This document shows, piece by piece, positions 1 through 7,688 of a stretch of DNA of 36,177 bases. Position 1 is the stretch's first letter; each line of letters starts with the position of its first letter. A program made the position numbers and the translations under genes. The notes below the pieces were generated by a model. It was given only the letters and a program-made list of their open reading frames with translations, was not told the origin of the DNA and did not search any database. The DNA comes from an uncultured Clostridia bacterium (GTDB taxonomy: Bacteria > Bacillota > Clostridia > Lachnospirales > CAG-274). The stretch is taken from positions 75,826-112,002 of the forward strand of contig CANRPW010000006.1 in NCBI GenBank assembly GCA_947632615.1. Direction: 5' to 3'.

Positions 1-358
1 GAAGATCTCCTCTTTTGTCAAGAGAATCCGATTTTTTGTCAAGATTTTCTTCCTTTTGCTGGAGTCGTTTTTCCTGACGTGTGATATCGTTTTTACGCTC
101 TCTTACTTCCTTTTCAAGCTCGTTTTTTGTTCTGAGGCTTTCCTCCTTAGCTTCTACAAGAATTTCCTTTCTTCTTGCTTCGGCAGTCTTCTTTGCTTCA
201 AGGATGATACTTTCAGCTTCTTTTTCAGCAGAACCAATAACTGACTCAGCAGTTTTCTTTCTGATCATATAGCCCACAAACAGACTTATTACCACAGCAG
301 CTATAAATATAACCACTAATATAGCGATAAGCCATATAGGCAAATACATGGTTCGCAT
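1..358 (-). CDS. rny: Ribonuclease Y, N-terminal part (partial)
   Basis: Membrane-anchored endoribonuclease that starts mRNA decay in Firmicutes. Reading the minus strand from ATG 358 gives MRTMYLPIWLIAILVV, one membrane helix, a short GYMIRKK stretch, and then a charged Glu/Lys/Arg-rich coiled coil typical of RNase Y (EAKKTAEARRKEILVEAKEE). The KH and HD catalytic domains lie beyond the left edge, so only about 119 residues are visible. A second in-frame ATG is at 349. An AGGAGG lies at 373-378, 14 nt before ATG 358, which is a long spacing, so 358 is preferred over 349. A sigma-A-type promoter is at 466-494, giving a leader of about 100 nt. The identification rests on helix-plus-coiled-coil architecture and local sequence, not on the catalytic domain. 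Confidence 0.88.
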   Translation of the reverse strand, partial: MRTMYLPIWLIAILVVIFIAAVVISLFVGYMIRKKTAESVIGSAEKEAESIILEAKKTAEARRKEILVEAKEESLRTKNELEKEVRERKNDITRQEKRLQQKEENLDKKSDSLDKRGDL

Positions 359-465
359 AATAGATACTGATACCTCCTTATTCAATTTTCAAAGTACAAT
401 TATGTAGTGCACTAAATTTATAATATATAAAAAATAATATCAAAAATAAATCAAGCACCTCTATT

Positions 466-494
466 ATATTATAACATTTAAAGATTTATGTCAA
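466..494 (-). promoter_or_regulatory. Promoter of rny
   Basis: On the minus strand, TTGACA (494-489), a 17-nt spacer and TAATAT (471-466). An overlapping TATAAT is also possible at a shorter spacing. The only minus-strand gene downstream is rny. Confidence 0.7.
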
Positions 495-530
495 GTCAAT
501 ATTTTACCCTGACCACCCATATAAAACCTT

Positions 531-688
531 AGCCGACCACACTGCGGCGCAGGGCGAGGGGAAGGGAAGCCGAAAGCAAGGCAGAAATAAGCGGGCTTAT
601 TTCTGCCTTGCTTTCGGCTTCCCTTCCCCTCGCCCTCCCCCACCGGCCCCTTTTTACAAACCGCCCGGGGCGGTTTGTAAAAAGGGGC
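531..688 (+). repeat. Hairpin locus 1 (long palindrome plus second hairpin)
   Basis: In the 416-nt divergent gap between rny and gerAA. The flank AGCCGACCA (531-539) is followed by a perfect 86-nt palindrome at 551-636 (about 41 bp of arm, centre at 593/594). A second hairpin at 646-688 has about 19-20 bp of arm and the AAACCGCC / GGCGGTTT core. No T-run follows either hairpin, and both lie upstream of genes, so they are not ordinary terminators. The rest of the gap holds the rny promoter and A/T-rich sequence before gerAA. I see no clear sigma-G consensus there. Confidence 0.9.
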
Positions 689-774
689 GGAACTTTATTT
701 TTTTATGAATATTTTATAAATAAGTTGTGAAAACTTTAAGCATAAGCAAATGCAAGGGTAAGGAGGTGTAATAA

Positions 775-2244
775 ATGTACAGAGATATAGACGAAAACAT
801 AAGGGTTTTTGAAAATATGTTTACTGACTGCGGAGATCTTGTCAAAAGAAAAATACCGGTTTCGTCCACATATATATACGTACTGTATTTTGACGGAATG
901 GCAGACCGCGCGGTGGTTGAAAACAGAGTTTTAGACACCTTCATGCTGGAGATAAGAAAGACTCCCCCTAACAATTTTAAAGACCTCACAACAGCGCTTA
1001 TTAACGGAGGACTGACAACGGCAGACTTCCGTGAAGAGGCAGGCTTTGAAAATGCAGCAGTGGCCGTAATGTCGGGAGAGACCCTTCTTATTATAGACGG
1101 TTTTGATAAAGCCATTATAATATCCACAAAAAATTATCCCGTAAGAGAAGTGGGCAAGCCCGATACCGAGGGGAGCATAGAAGGTCCTAAAGAGGCTTTC
1201 ACCGAAAACTTCAGAGATCAGACAGCTCTCATCCGCCGACGTATAAGAGACACCAACCTTAAAATAAAGCAGCTTAAAGCAGGCAGAAGAAGCCAAACTG
1301 ACATTGCCCTTATCTATCTTGAAGATGTCTGCCGCCCCGAGATTCTTCAGGAGGCCCTCAGGCGCATAGAGTCAATAGACATAGATGCCATTCTCGACAG
1401 CGGCTATTTGTCCCAGCTTATAAACGAAAATGTGACCTCTTTCTTTCCCCTTATGCAGCTGACAGAGCGCCCCGATAAGGCAGCGGCGGAGATACTCGAA
1501 GGAAGGATAGTAATAGCTGTAGACACCTCTCCCTTTGTAATAATACTGCCTGCGGTGCTGCCCTCATTTTATCAGACAGGCGAAGACTACTATCAGAATT
1601 GGCAGGCAGCAAGCCTTATACGAATTATAAGGTATATCGCCTCTGTTTTAGCCCTCACACTGCCTGCCCTGTATGTGTGCCTCGCACTTTACAACCCCTC
1701 AATGCTGCCGGCAGAGCTGCTTCTTAAAATGTCATTTGCAAGAGAAGGAGTGCCTATATCGGGAATAGCCGAAATTTACCTTATGGAGCTTGCCTTTGAG
1801 GCTCTTCGTGAAGCCGGTATAAGAATGCCCTCCTCCATAGGCTCAACACTGGGCATAGTAGGCGGCATTATAATAGGTCAGGCGGCAGTGGATGCAGGCA
1901 TAGTCAGCCCTATTGTGGTAATCGTGGTTTCATTGACAGGTATATGCTCCTTTGCCATCCCCCAGATCGCCCTTGGCTCCGCCTACAGGCTTTCCAAATA
2001 TTTTCTGCTTACAGCGGCCTCCTTTTTTGGCTTTTTAGGCTTTTGGGCTGCGCTTATAACCCTGCTAATACACATCTCCTCACTAAAGAGCTTTGGCATA
2101 CCCTATCTCTATCCCTTTGCAGGCGGAGATATCGAAGGGGATGAGGGCATGAGAGATACCTTTTTCAGATTTCCTATAAGATTTATGAAAAAACGCCCTA
2201 TTTTTTCTACAGATAAACAAAAAATAAGAATGAAGAGTGAATGA
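775..2244 (+). CDS. gerAA: Spore germination receptor subunit A (GerA/SpoVAF family)
   Basis: Subunit A of a Ger-type nutrient germinant receptor in the spore inner membrane. The 489 residues show a hydrophilic N-terminal half (about 1-250) with family-typical text such as TTALINGGLTTADFR and RRRIRDTNLKIKQLK, then the conserved DTSPFVIILPAVLPSFYQ and FYQTGEDYYQNW region. A bundle of membrane helices fills about 280-445, including the conserved MPSSIGSTLGIVGGIIIGQA. A short basic C-terminal tail follows. The start has a good AAGGAGGTG 7-8 nt upstream. It overlaps gerAB by 4 nt (ATGA), so the receptor operon is translationally coupled. In well-studied species such operons are made in the forespore under sigma-G; I cannot point to that promoter here. 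SpoVAF is the nearest alternative, but the following AB and AC genes favour a receptor. Confidence 0.95.
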   Translation: MYRDIDENIRVFENMFTDCGDLVKRKIPVSSTYIYVLYFDGMADRAVVENRVLDTFMLEIRKTPPNNFKDLTTALINGGLTTADFREEAGFENAAVAVMSGETLLIIDGFDKAIIISTKNYPVREVGKPDTEGSIEGPKEAFTENFRDQTALIRRRIRDTNLKIKQLKAGRRSQTDIALIYLEDVCRPEILQEALRRIESIDIDAILDSGYLSQLINENVTSFFPLMQLTERPDKAAAEILEGRIVIAVDTSPFVIILPAVLPSFYQTGEDYYQNWQAASLIRIIRYIASVLALTLPALYVCLALYNPSMLPAELLLKMSFAREGVPISGIAEIYLMELAFEALREAGIRMPSSIGSTLGIVGGIIIGQAAVDAGIVSPIVVIVVSLTGICSFAIPQIALGSAYRLSKYFLLTAASFFGFLGFWAALITLLIHISSLKSFGIPYLYPFAGGDIEGDEGMRDTFFRFPIRFMKKRPIFSTDKQKIRMKSE

Positions 2245-3329
2245 TTATGTATTCTGATAATGGCAAAATATCCGCAAGACAAATGCAGATATTGTTGATA
2301 CTGGATATTTTAGGAATTTCCATAATAGTTCTGCCTAAATATAACGCCGCCGCTTTGGGCTTTGACGGCATACTTCTGCCCTTGGGCGGGGGTATCATGG
2401 GCTTAATATGCCTGTATTTTATATGCAGGCTTGCTCCCTTTTTAGGAACTTTCGGTCTTTTTGACGGGCTAACTAAGCTTACGGGCAGCTTTATTTCAAG
2501 GCTTATATGCTTAGGGCTGGTTTTTAAGCTCATATTTTCACTTAGCTGCGGCATAAGAATATTCAGCGAAGCTGCAAAGCTCAAATTTTTGCCAAACACC
2601 CCTATGTGGATAATAAGCGGTCTGATAATTTTGCCCTGCCTTTACGGGGCTTTCAAGGGCTATGAAGCAAGAGCAAGGCTTGGGGAGCTTTTGGTATTTA
2701 TTATACTCATACCCTTTCTTATTGTTTTTATACCCCGTCTTTTAGACGGTGGCTTTCCTTCTTTTATGCCGAATATAAATATAGGCAAGGACATATATTT
2801 TAAAGGAAGCCTGACCAATTGCTTCGCATTCACAGGCTTAGAGTTTCTCCTGCTCACCTTCAACCATCTGAACAATTTGTCGGGAATAGGCAAAAAGCTC
2901 TCATTTGCCTTTATATTTACGCTCATACTTATATTTTTGGTAAATTTCATAACCATTTCCATACTTGGAGATAATCTTACAGCAAGTCTGGACTTCCCCA
3001 CTGTGGATATAATGGATATTTCCTCAGTGTCTAAGGGTAAGGGCGGCATAATGATGAGTATTTTCTATCTTTCGGTAGTCATTTACGAAATTGGCGCAAT
3101 TTATTTGGGCAGCGGACTTTTGGGGGACATTTTAGGCAAACGGAAGAGCATATATATGTATTTGGCAGCTTTTGGGGGATATATCATAAGCCTGGGATTT
3201 GATGATGTAAATGCCGTTATGAGTTTTTTGGTGAAGATCAACACTGTTTTTGGCATAGCTTACTTCTTTGTTTTGCCCATAATTATGAATGTACTTTTAA
3301 AACTCAAAAAGGATGATGTATATGTTTAA
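2241..3329 (+). CDS. gerAB: Spore germination permease-like subunit B (GerAB/endospore family)
   Basis: Integral membrane subunit of the germinant receptor, in the APC transporter superfamily; it carries the presumed germinant-binding site in this family. The 362 residues are almost entirely hydrophobic helices (about ten). The start ISARQMQILLILDILGISIIVLP matches the family opening, which usually has QxxxLxxxxxxG near residue 15. Length is normal (about 360-370). Start choice is ATG 2241, overlapping gerAA by 4 nt; ATG 2247 is also in frame. The gene overlaps gerAC, whose reading frame begins before this stop. Order A-B-C is the classical tricistronic receptor arrangement. Confidence 0.93.
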   Translation: MIMYSDNGKISARQMQILLILDILGISIIVLPKYNAAALGFDGILLPLGGGIMGLICLYFICRLAPFLGTFGLFDGLTKLTGSFISRLICLGLVFKLIFSLSCGIRIFSEAAKLKFLPNTPMWIISGLIILPCLYGAFKGYEARARLGELLVFIILIPFLIVFIPRLLDGGFPSFMPNINIGKDIYFKGSLTNCFAFTGLEFLLLTFNHLNNLSGIGKKLSFAFIFTLILIFLVNFITISILGDNLTASLDFPTVDIMDISSVSKGKGGIMMSIFYLSVVIYEIGAIYLGSGLLGDILGKRKSIYMYLAAFGGYIISLGFDDVNAVMSFLVKINTVFGIAYFFVLPIIMNVLLKLKKDDVYV

Positions 3330-4377
3330 AAGAAGTTTGGCAGTTATTTTAATATTGGTAATTTTTGCCTCTCTTTCGGGCTGTTATGACAATTACGATC
3401 TGGAAGAAAGGCAGCTTTGCACAGCCATAGCCATAGATTATTCCGACAATGAGGGCTATAAAATAATACTTTCCGTGCCTGTTTCCGAGGGAGATAATGA
3501 GGTCGGCAGAGCTCTTAAGACCCATACCGGCAAGACGCTTACTCAGGTGATAAACGACATTGACAGCTCATCATCAAAAAAGCTGTATTTCGGGCACACA
3601 AGAGCCGTTGTGCTGGGCATGGGTCTTCTGAAAAGCGACAAAGCAATAGAGGAGCTTACCGACTATTTGGTGCAGAATGTGCAGATAGACAAAAATATTC
3701 TGCTGGTCGCAGCCTATGACATAAACAGTGTCATGGAAAAAGAGCCGGCAGAGGATAAGCTCACGGGCTTTTATATTTCCGGCTTTTATGAAAGTGGAAA
3801 GGAAGATAAGACCTATGTGAACAAAGAAAATCTCCTCGATTTTCTAAAAGACGAGTCTGACAGCAAAAGTGCAGCCATGCCTATAATATCAGTTGAGGGA
3901 GATACTCTTGTGTTTGGGGGCATAGCAATTCTTAAAGGCACTACCTTGGGCGGCACTCTCACCAAAGACGAAGCATACGGTTTTATGTGGCTGAAAGACA
4001 GGGGATTTGGCGGGATCTTATCATCCTCACGCCTGCCTATTTCGGCAGATATTGTGGAAAAGAAAACCAACTACGGCTTTAGAGAAGAAAACGGAAAAAT
4101 AATAACTGACGTATATATAGACGTCACAGGAAATATTTGGAACTATACGGACAGTGAAATAAATTCTAACGGTTCGGAATATCTGAGCGCCTTCAAGGAT
4201 GAAATAAAAATGCAGACAACAAAAGCCATAGAAAGGCTTAAGGAGATAGACTGTGATGCTCTTCAGCTTACAGAAGAGCTTAAGGAAAGAAACCGCGGGC
4301 TCTATACTCCGGGTGTTACTTCAGTGCCATATGACAATATAAATGTTAATATAAATTTTAGTCTTAATTTTGTATAA
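3322..4377 (+). CDS. gerAC: Spore germination lipoprotein subunit C (GerAC family)
   Basis: Lipid-anchored subunit of the germinant receptor. The N-terminus is a lipoprotein signal peptide, MFKRSLAVILILVIFASLSGC, with lipobox LSGC. The mature protein begins CYDNYDLEERQLCTAIAIDY, as in GerAC proteins, where a Leu/Ile-Glu-x-R motif and a 'GIDY' strand are usual. Middle text such as KLYFGHTRAVVLGMGLL is also family-typical. About 351 residues is slightly short, because the C-terminal helical end is trimmed. ATG codons occur at 3313, 3316 and 3322; 3322 is chosen because AAAAAGG (3306-3312) gives 9 nt spacing and the signal peptide then begins cleanly. It overlaps the gerAB stop by 8 nt. Confidence 0.92.
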   Translation: MFKRSLAVILILVIFASLSGCYDNYDLEERQLCTAIAIDYSDNEGYKIILSVPVSEGDNEVGRALKTHTGKTLTQVINDIDSSSSKKLYFGHTRAVVLGMGLLKSDKAIEELTDYLVQNVQIDKNILLVAAYDINSVMEKEPAEDKLTGFYISGFYESGKEDKTYVNKENLLDFLKDESDSKSAAMPIISVEGDTLVFGGIAILKGTTLGGTLTKDEAYGFMWLKDRGFGGILSSSRLPISADIVEKKTNYGFREENGKIITDVYIDVTGNIWNYTDSEINSNGSEYLSAFKDEIKMQTTKAIERLKEIDCDALQLTEELKERNRGLYTPGVTSVPYDNINVNINFSLNFV

Positions 4378-4413
4378 AAACAAAATATGCCGTCAATATT
4401 CCTTATAGGCTAA

Positions 4414-4586
4414 ATGAGTATACAAGGCTGCTCCACCTTTTTCCCCGCCCTATCGGGCGGGGCAAAAAGGCGGACCGGGGGAGGGCGAACTAAGCGGCTC
4501 CTACGTCGCCGCTTAGTTCGCCCTCCCCCTCAGCCCGGTCGGTAACCCGCATATTGGTTGCCTCCGCAGCATTTTTATATACTCAT
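4414..4586 (-). repeat. Hairpin locus 2 (inverted relative to loci 4 and 7)
   Basis: Lies between gerAC and spoIIR. Hairpin a, 4436-4470 (15 bp of arm, one-base bulge at 4463, loop tatc). Hairpin b, 4477-4529 (22 bp perfect, 9-nt loop tcctacgtc). An outer GACCGGG (4473-4479) can pair with CCCGGTC (4534-4540). The flank GGTCGGTAACCCG at 4537-4549 is the reverse complement of the flank at loci 4 and 7. ATGAGTATA (4414-4422) and TATACTCAT (4578-4586), each followed inward by GCTGC-like sequence, form an outer inverted repeat. No T-run. Confidence 0.88.
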
Positions 4587-4613
4587 AAATAAAAAAATAA
4601 GGGTGAAACGGTC

Positions 4614-5264
4614 GTGCTTAAAAAATTATATGATGATAGATATGTTTTAATAGCTTCTGTCTTTTTAGGACTTTTTATCTCAGTTGCGTTTGCCATATCA
4701 ACAAAGGTGTATGCAGACAAAATAATGTCAGATCTGACCTCGGAGGTTTTCAGATTTCACGTAATAGCAAACAGTAATTCATATTTAGATCAGGCTCTTA
4801 AGCTAAAGGTAAGAAACAGTATATTAGACAAATATAAATATATGCTTACATCATCAGACTCAAAGGAAGAAACTGTGACATTCTTTGCAGAGCATATTGA
4901 AGACATCGAAAAAACAGCCGCCAAGGTCATAGCGGAGGAAGGTTATGATTATTCCGTTAAAGCCGAAATTGCCAAAAGCATTTTTCCGATAAAAAAATAT
5001 GGTGATGTTACCCTTCCTGCCGGAAAATATGACTGCCTTAAAATAAATATAGGCAAAGCACAAGGTCACAATTGGTGGTGTGTTATGTTCCCTCCCCTTT
5101 GCTATGTGGACGGCACCTATGAGGAAATAGAAGAAAAAAAATACAGCAAATGCTTTGACAGTGAAACCTATGATGTAATTCTTGGCAACAGTAAAAAGGC
5201 CAAGCCGCAGGTGAAAATAAAACTAAAAATCGTAGAAATGTGGCAAGGTATAGGTGATGTATAA
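4614..5264 (+). CDS. spoIIR: Stage II sporulation protein R
   Basis: Forespore-made secreted signal protein that triggers processing of pro-sigma-E by SpoIIGA in the mother cell. The 216 residues begin with a membrane or signal segment (about 11-35). The family signature follows: EVFRFHVIANSNSYLDQALK, then GHNWWCVMFPPLCYVD. The start is GTG 4614, with AGGGTG about 9 nt upstream; no better ATG precedes the signal segment. It is separated from gerAC by hairpin locus 2, so it may have its own sigma-F promoter. I could not identify that promoter with confidence. The next gene (copZ-like) is convergent. Confidence 0.95.
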   Translation: MLKKLYDDRYVLIASVFLGLFISVAFAISTKVYADKIMSDLTSEVFRFHVIANSNSYLDQALKLKVRNSILDKYKYMLTSSDSKEETVTFFAEHIEDIEKTAAKVIAEEGYDYSVKAEIAKSIFPIKKYGDVTLPAGKYDCLKINIGKAQGHNWWCVMFPPLCYVDGTYEEIEEKKYSKCFDSETYDVILGNSKKAKPQVKIKLKIVEMWQGIGDV

Positions 5265-5270
5265 CACGTG

Positions 5271-5383
5271 CCGTAGGGAAAATCCCCAACAAAACCGCCT
5301 CCGGCGGTTTTGTTGGGGATTTTCCCTACGGGTCGGGGGCAAAAAGCGGCTGCTGCGCAGCCGCTTTTTGCCCCCGAGCGACC
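5271..5383 (-). repeat. Hairpin locus 3
   Basis: Fills most of the gap between convergent spoIIR and the copZ-like gene. Hairpin 1 at 5271-5331 has 29 bp of perfect arm, loop tcc and core AAAACCGCC / GGCGGTTTT. Hairpin 2 at 5333-5377 has 21 bp of perfect arm and loop tgc. The flank CCCGAGCGACC (5373-5383) is identical, 11 of 11, to the flank of locus 8. Read on the minus strand the order is flank, GC-rich hairpin, AAACC-core hairpin, as in most other loci. Confidence 0.9.
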
Positions 5384-5390
5384 ATTACTG

Positions 5391-5621
5391 TTATGCTTCC
5401 GCGATAGACAATACCTTAAAGCCCGCTTCTTCAACAGCCTTTGTAAGTGCTGAGTCTTCAACACCCTCGTCTGTTGTAACATAAGCCGCGGCATCTTCAA
5501 GGCTTACCTTTGCCTTTACTCCCGGAATAGCATTAAGAGCCTCGGATACTGCACCTGTGCAGTGTCCGCAGTGCATACCTTCTATTTTAACGGTTTTCTT
5601 TAATTTTTTTCCAAAAAGCAT
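5391..5621 (-). CDS. Heavy-metal-associated (HMA) domain protein, CopZ-like
   Basis: Small cytosolic metal carrier of the HMA fold, most likely copper. The 76 residues start MLFGKKLKKTVKIEGMHCGHC; the metal site is GMHCGHC with Cys18 and Cys21. The rest (AVSEALNAIPGVKAKVSLE) fits the babbabb ferredoxin-like domain. The start is ATG 5621, with AGGAGG 6-8 nt upstream; the longer reading from 5657 would run through that ribosome binding site. No copper ATPase is adjacent, so the partner is unknown. A strong promoter lies at 5648-5676. Confidence 0.88.
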   Translation of the reverse strand: MLFGKKLKKTVKIEGMHCGHCTGAVSEALNAIPGVKAKVSLEDAAAYVTTDEGVEDSALTKAVEEAGFKVLSIAEA

Positions 5622-5647
5622 TTTTATACCTCCTTTTTTATAAAACA

Positions 5648-5676
5648 ATATTAGCATTTACATTCTTAAATGTCAA
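5648..5676 (-). promoter_or_regulatory. Promoter of the copZ-like gene
   Basis: Minus strand TTGACA (5676-5671), 17-nt spacer, TAATAT (5653-5648). It lies just upstream of the ribosome binding site of the HMA gene. Confidence 0.75.
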
Positions 5677-5700
5677 TATGCTTTAAATCGTAAAAACATC

Positions 5701-5728
5701 TTGTTTTTATTTATAAAACTGATATAAT
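5701..5728 (+). promoter_or_regulatory. Promoter of the M3 peptidase gene
   Basis: TTGTTT (5701-5706), 16-nt spacer, TATAAT (5723-5728). The -10 box is perfect and the -35 box is partial. The leader to ATG 5765 is about 30 nt. Confidence 0.65.
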
Positions 5729-5764
5729 AACAAAAAACACAATTTTGCAGAAAGGAAATATAGT

Positions 5765-7513
5765 ATGAGTACAAAATGGAATCTTAATAAAATTTATAAT
5801 GACATAGACGGAAACGACATATTAAAGGATATAGAAAAATTATCTGTATTTATAGATGAAATAAACGAATTTGCCACAAAGCATTTTACATCCGAAGATG
5901 TGTCTTACAAGGCTATTGATGAATATATAAGCCTTGTAAATGAGCTTATGCTTTATGACAATATATCCTCTTATATAATGCTCACACTTTCGGCAGACTC
6001 CTCAAACCGAACTGCCGCTAAGCTATTTGACAAGGTTTCTGATATTACCGCAAAGGCAGTAAAAAGCGAAACTCTTTTTAAAAATTATATTAAAAATGCA
6101 GACTTTGAAAATATGCCTCTTACAGAAAATATGTCAGAGCACATATATTTTTTGGAAAGATCCAAAAACGAAGCAGCCCATGCTCTTGACGAAAGATCCG
6201 AAGCCATCATTGCAAATATGAAGTCTACAGGCTCAATGGCATGGCAAAAGCTTTGGGAAAATATCACATCATCTCTTACCTGCGAGCTTGGGGGCGAAGA
6301 AATACCGCTCAGCTTGGTAAGAGGAATGGCATACAGCCCCGACGGCTCTGTAAGAAAGAAGGCATACGAGGCAGAGCTTTCCTCCTATGACAAAATAGAC
6401 ACGGCAGGCGCTTTTTGTCTTAACTACATAAAGGGCGAGGTTTTAAAGGAAACTGAAATGAGAGGATATTCCTCCGCTCTTGAAAAGTCCGTATCCGACT
6501 CCCGCATGGATATGGAAATTTTAAATGCCATGATATCGGCAATAGATGAGCGCACAGACGAGCTTTGCGAATTTTACAGAATAAAAGCCAAATATTTAAG
6601 AAAAGAAAAACTCCCGTTTTACGATCTTTTCGCCCCTGTAGGCAGCGAAGAGCTTGCATTTACATTTGACGAAGCTCAAAAAATTGTTGAAAAAATATTT
6701 GCCGGTTTTTCAGAAAGGCTTGGCAGCTTTGCTAAAAAAGCCTTTGCCGAAAATTGGATAGATGCAGCCCCCGGATCCGGCAAGGTAGGCGGAGCATTTT
6801 GTGAAAACATTAAAAAAATCGGCGAAAGCCGCATATTAATGAATTTTTCAGGCAATTTTGAAGACATAATCACCTTATGCCACGAGCTGGGTCACGGATA
6901 TCACAACGAGGTTTTTCGTGGGGAAAGCCCCATAAACTCCCTTACTCCCATGCCTCTTGCGGAGACTGCCTCCACCTTCTGCGAAAATCTTGCCTTTGAT
7001 GCGGCAGAAAGGCTTTTGCCGGCCGGTGCTCTTATAACCGTAAAAGAAAGCCGCCTTTCGGGCGAGCTTCAAAGTATATGCGACATTTACTCACGCTTTT
7101 TATTTGAAGACAGCTTCTTTAAAGAAAGACAAAAGGGCAGTCTTTCCTCAGACGAAATCTGCTCTCTTATGATAAAGGCCCAGAAAAAAGCCTACGGAAA
7201 CAGCCTTGACGAAAGCGCTCTTCACCCTTATATGTGGCTTTGCAAGCCTCATTATTATGATGCCGAATTTAATTATTACAACTATCCCTATGCCTTCGGC
7301 GACCTTTTTGCAAGAAGTCTTTTTGCAAGCTATAAAGAAAAAGGGGCAGCATTTATACCCGAATATGACAAAATACTCTCAAGCTGCGGAAAAATGTCTG
7401 TAAAAAATGTAGGCAAGCTTGCGGAAATAGATTTTGCCTCAAAAAAATTTTGGAACAGCGGCATTGATGAAATAATAAAAGATATCAAAGAGCTTAAAGC
7501 TATGTTTAAATAA
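5765..7513 (+). CDS. pepF: Oligoendopeptidase F family zinc peptidase (M3B)
   Basis: Cytosolic zinc metallopeptidase cleaving short peptides. The 582 residues carry the M3 active site HELGH at 373-377, with His373 and His377 as zinc ligands and Glu374 as catalyst; Glu400 in AETAST is the likely third ligand. The C-terminal region has family-typical SALHPYMWLCKPHYYDAEFNYYNYPYAFG, with the Tyr/His residues that line the substrate site. Length is close to the usual 600. The start ATG has AAAGGAAAT upstream. It is monocistronic: it has its own promoter and is followed by hairpin locus 4 and a convergent gene. The exact peptide specificity cannot be read from sequence. Confidence 0.93.
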   Translation: MSTKWNLNKIYNDIDGNDILKDIEKLSVFIDEINEFATKHFTSEDVSYKAIDEYISLVNELMLYDNISSYIMLTLSADSSNRTAAKLFDKVSDITAKAVKSETLFKNYIKNADFENMPLTENMSEHIYFLERSKNEAAHALDERSEAIIANMKSTGSMAWQKLWENITSSLTCELGGEEIPLSLVRGMAYSPDGSVRKKAYEAELSSYDKIDTAGAFCLNYIKGEVLKETEMRGYSSALEKSVSDSRMDMEILNAMISAIDERTDELCEFYRIKAKYLRKEKLPFYDLFAPVGSEELAFTFDEAQKIVEKIFAGFSERLGSFAKKAFAENWIDAAPGSGKVGGAFCENIKKIGESRILMNFSGNFEDIITLCHELGHGYHNEVFRGESPINSLTPMPLAETASTFCENLAFDAAERLLPAGALITVKESRLSGELQSICDIYSRFLFEDSFFKERQKGSLSSDEICSLMIKAQKKAYGNSLDESALHPYMWLCKPHYYDAEFNYYNYPYAFGDLFARSLFASYKEKGAAFIPEYDKILSSCGKMSVKNVGKLAEIDFASKKFWNSGIDEIIKDIKELKAMFK

Positions 7514-7514
7514 A

Positions 7515-7674
7515 CCGGGTTACCGACCAGACCGAGTCGGGGGCGAGCGGAGCGGGGAAGCCAAAGAGAAAAGCACAGTGCAAAGCGCTGTGCTTTTCTC
7601 TTTGGCTTCCCCGCTCCGCTCGCCCCCGACGGTTTGCCTTCAACAAACCATCTTTGATGGTTTTTGGAAGCAAA
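7515..7674 (+). repeat. Hairpin locus 4
   Basis: Between convergent pepF and the D,D-carboxypeptidase gene. The flank CCGGGTTACCGACCA (7515-7529) is identical, 15 of 15, to locus 7. The main hairpin at 7536-7630 has a perfect 43-bp arm and a 9-nt loop. The second hairpin at about 7633-7674 is imperfect, with core AAACCATC ttt GATGGTTT, shared exactly with hairpin C of locus 5. No T-run follows. Confidence 0.9.
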
Positions 7675-7688
7675 GCCACGTGGTCATT

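Noticed and set aside
481..1296. Long minus-strand open frames inside gerAA
   Set aside because: They are antisense shadows of a clearly conserved gene, without ribosome binding sites or recognisable products.
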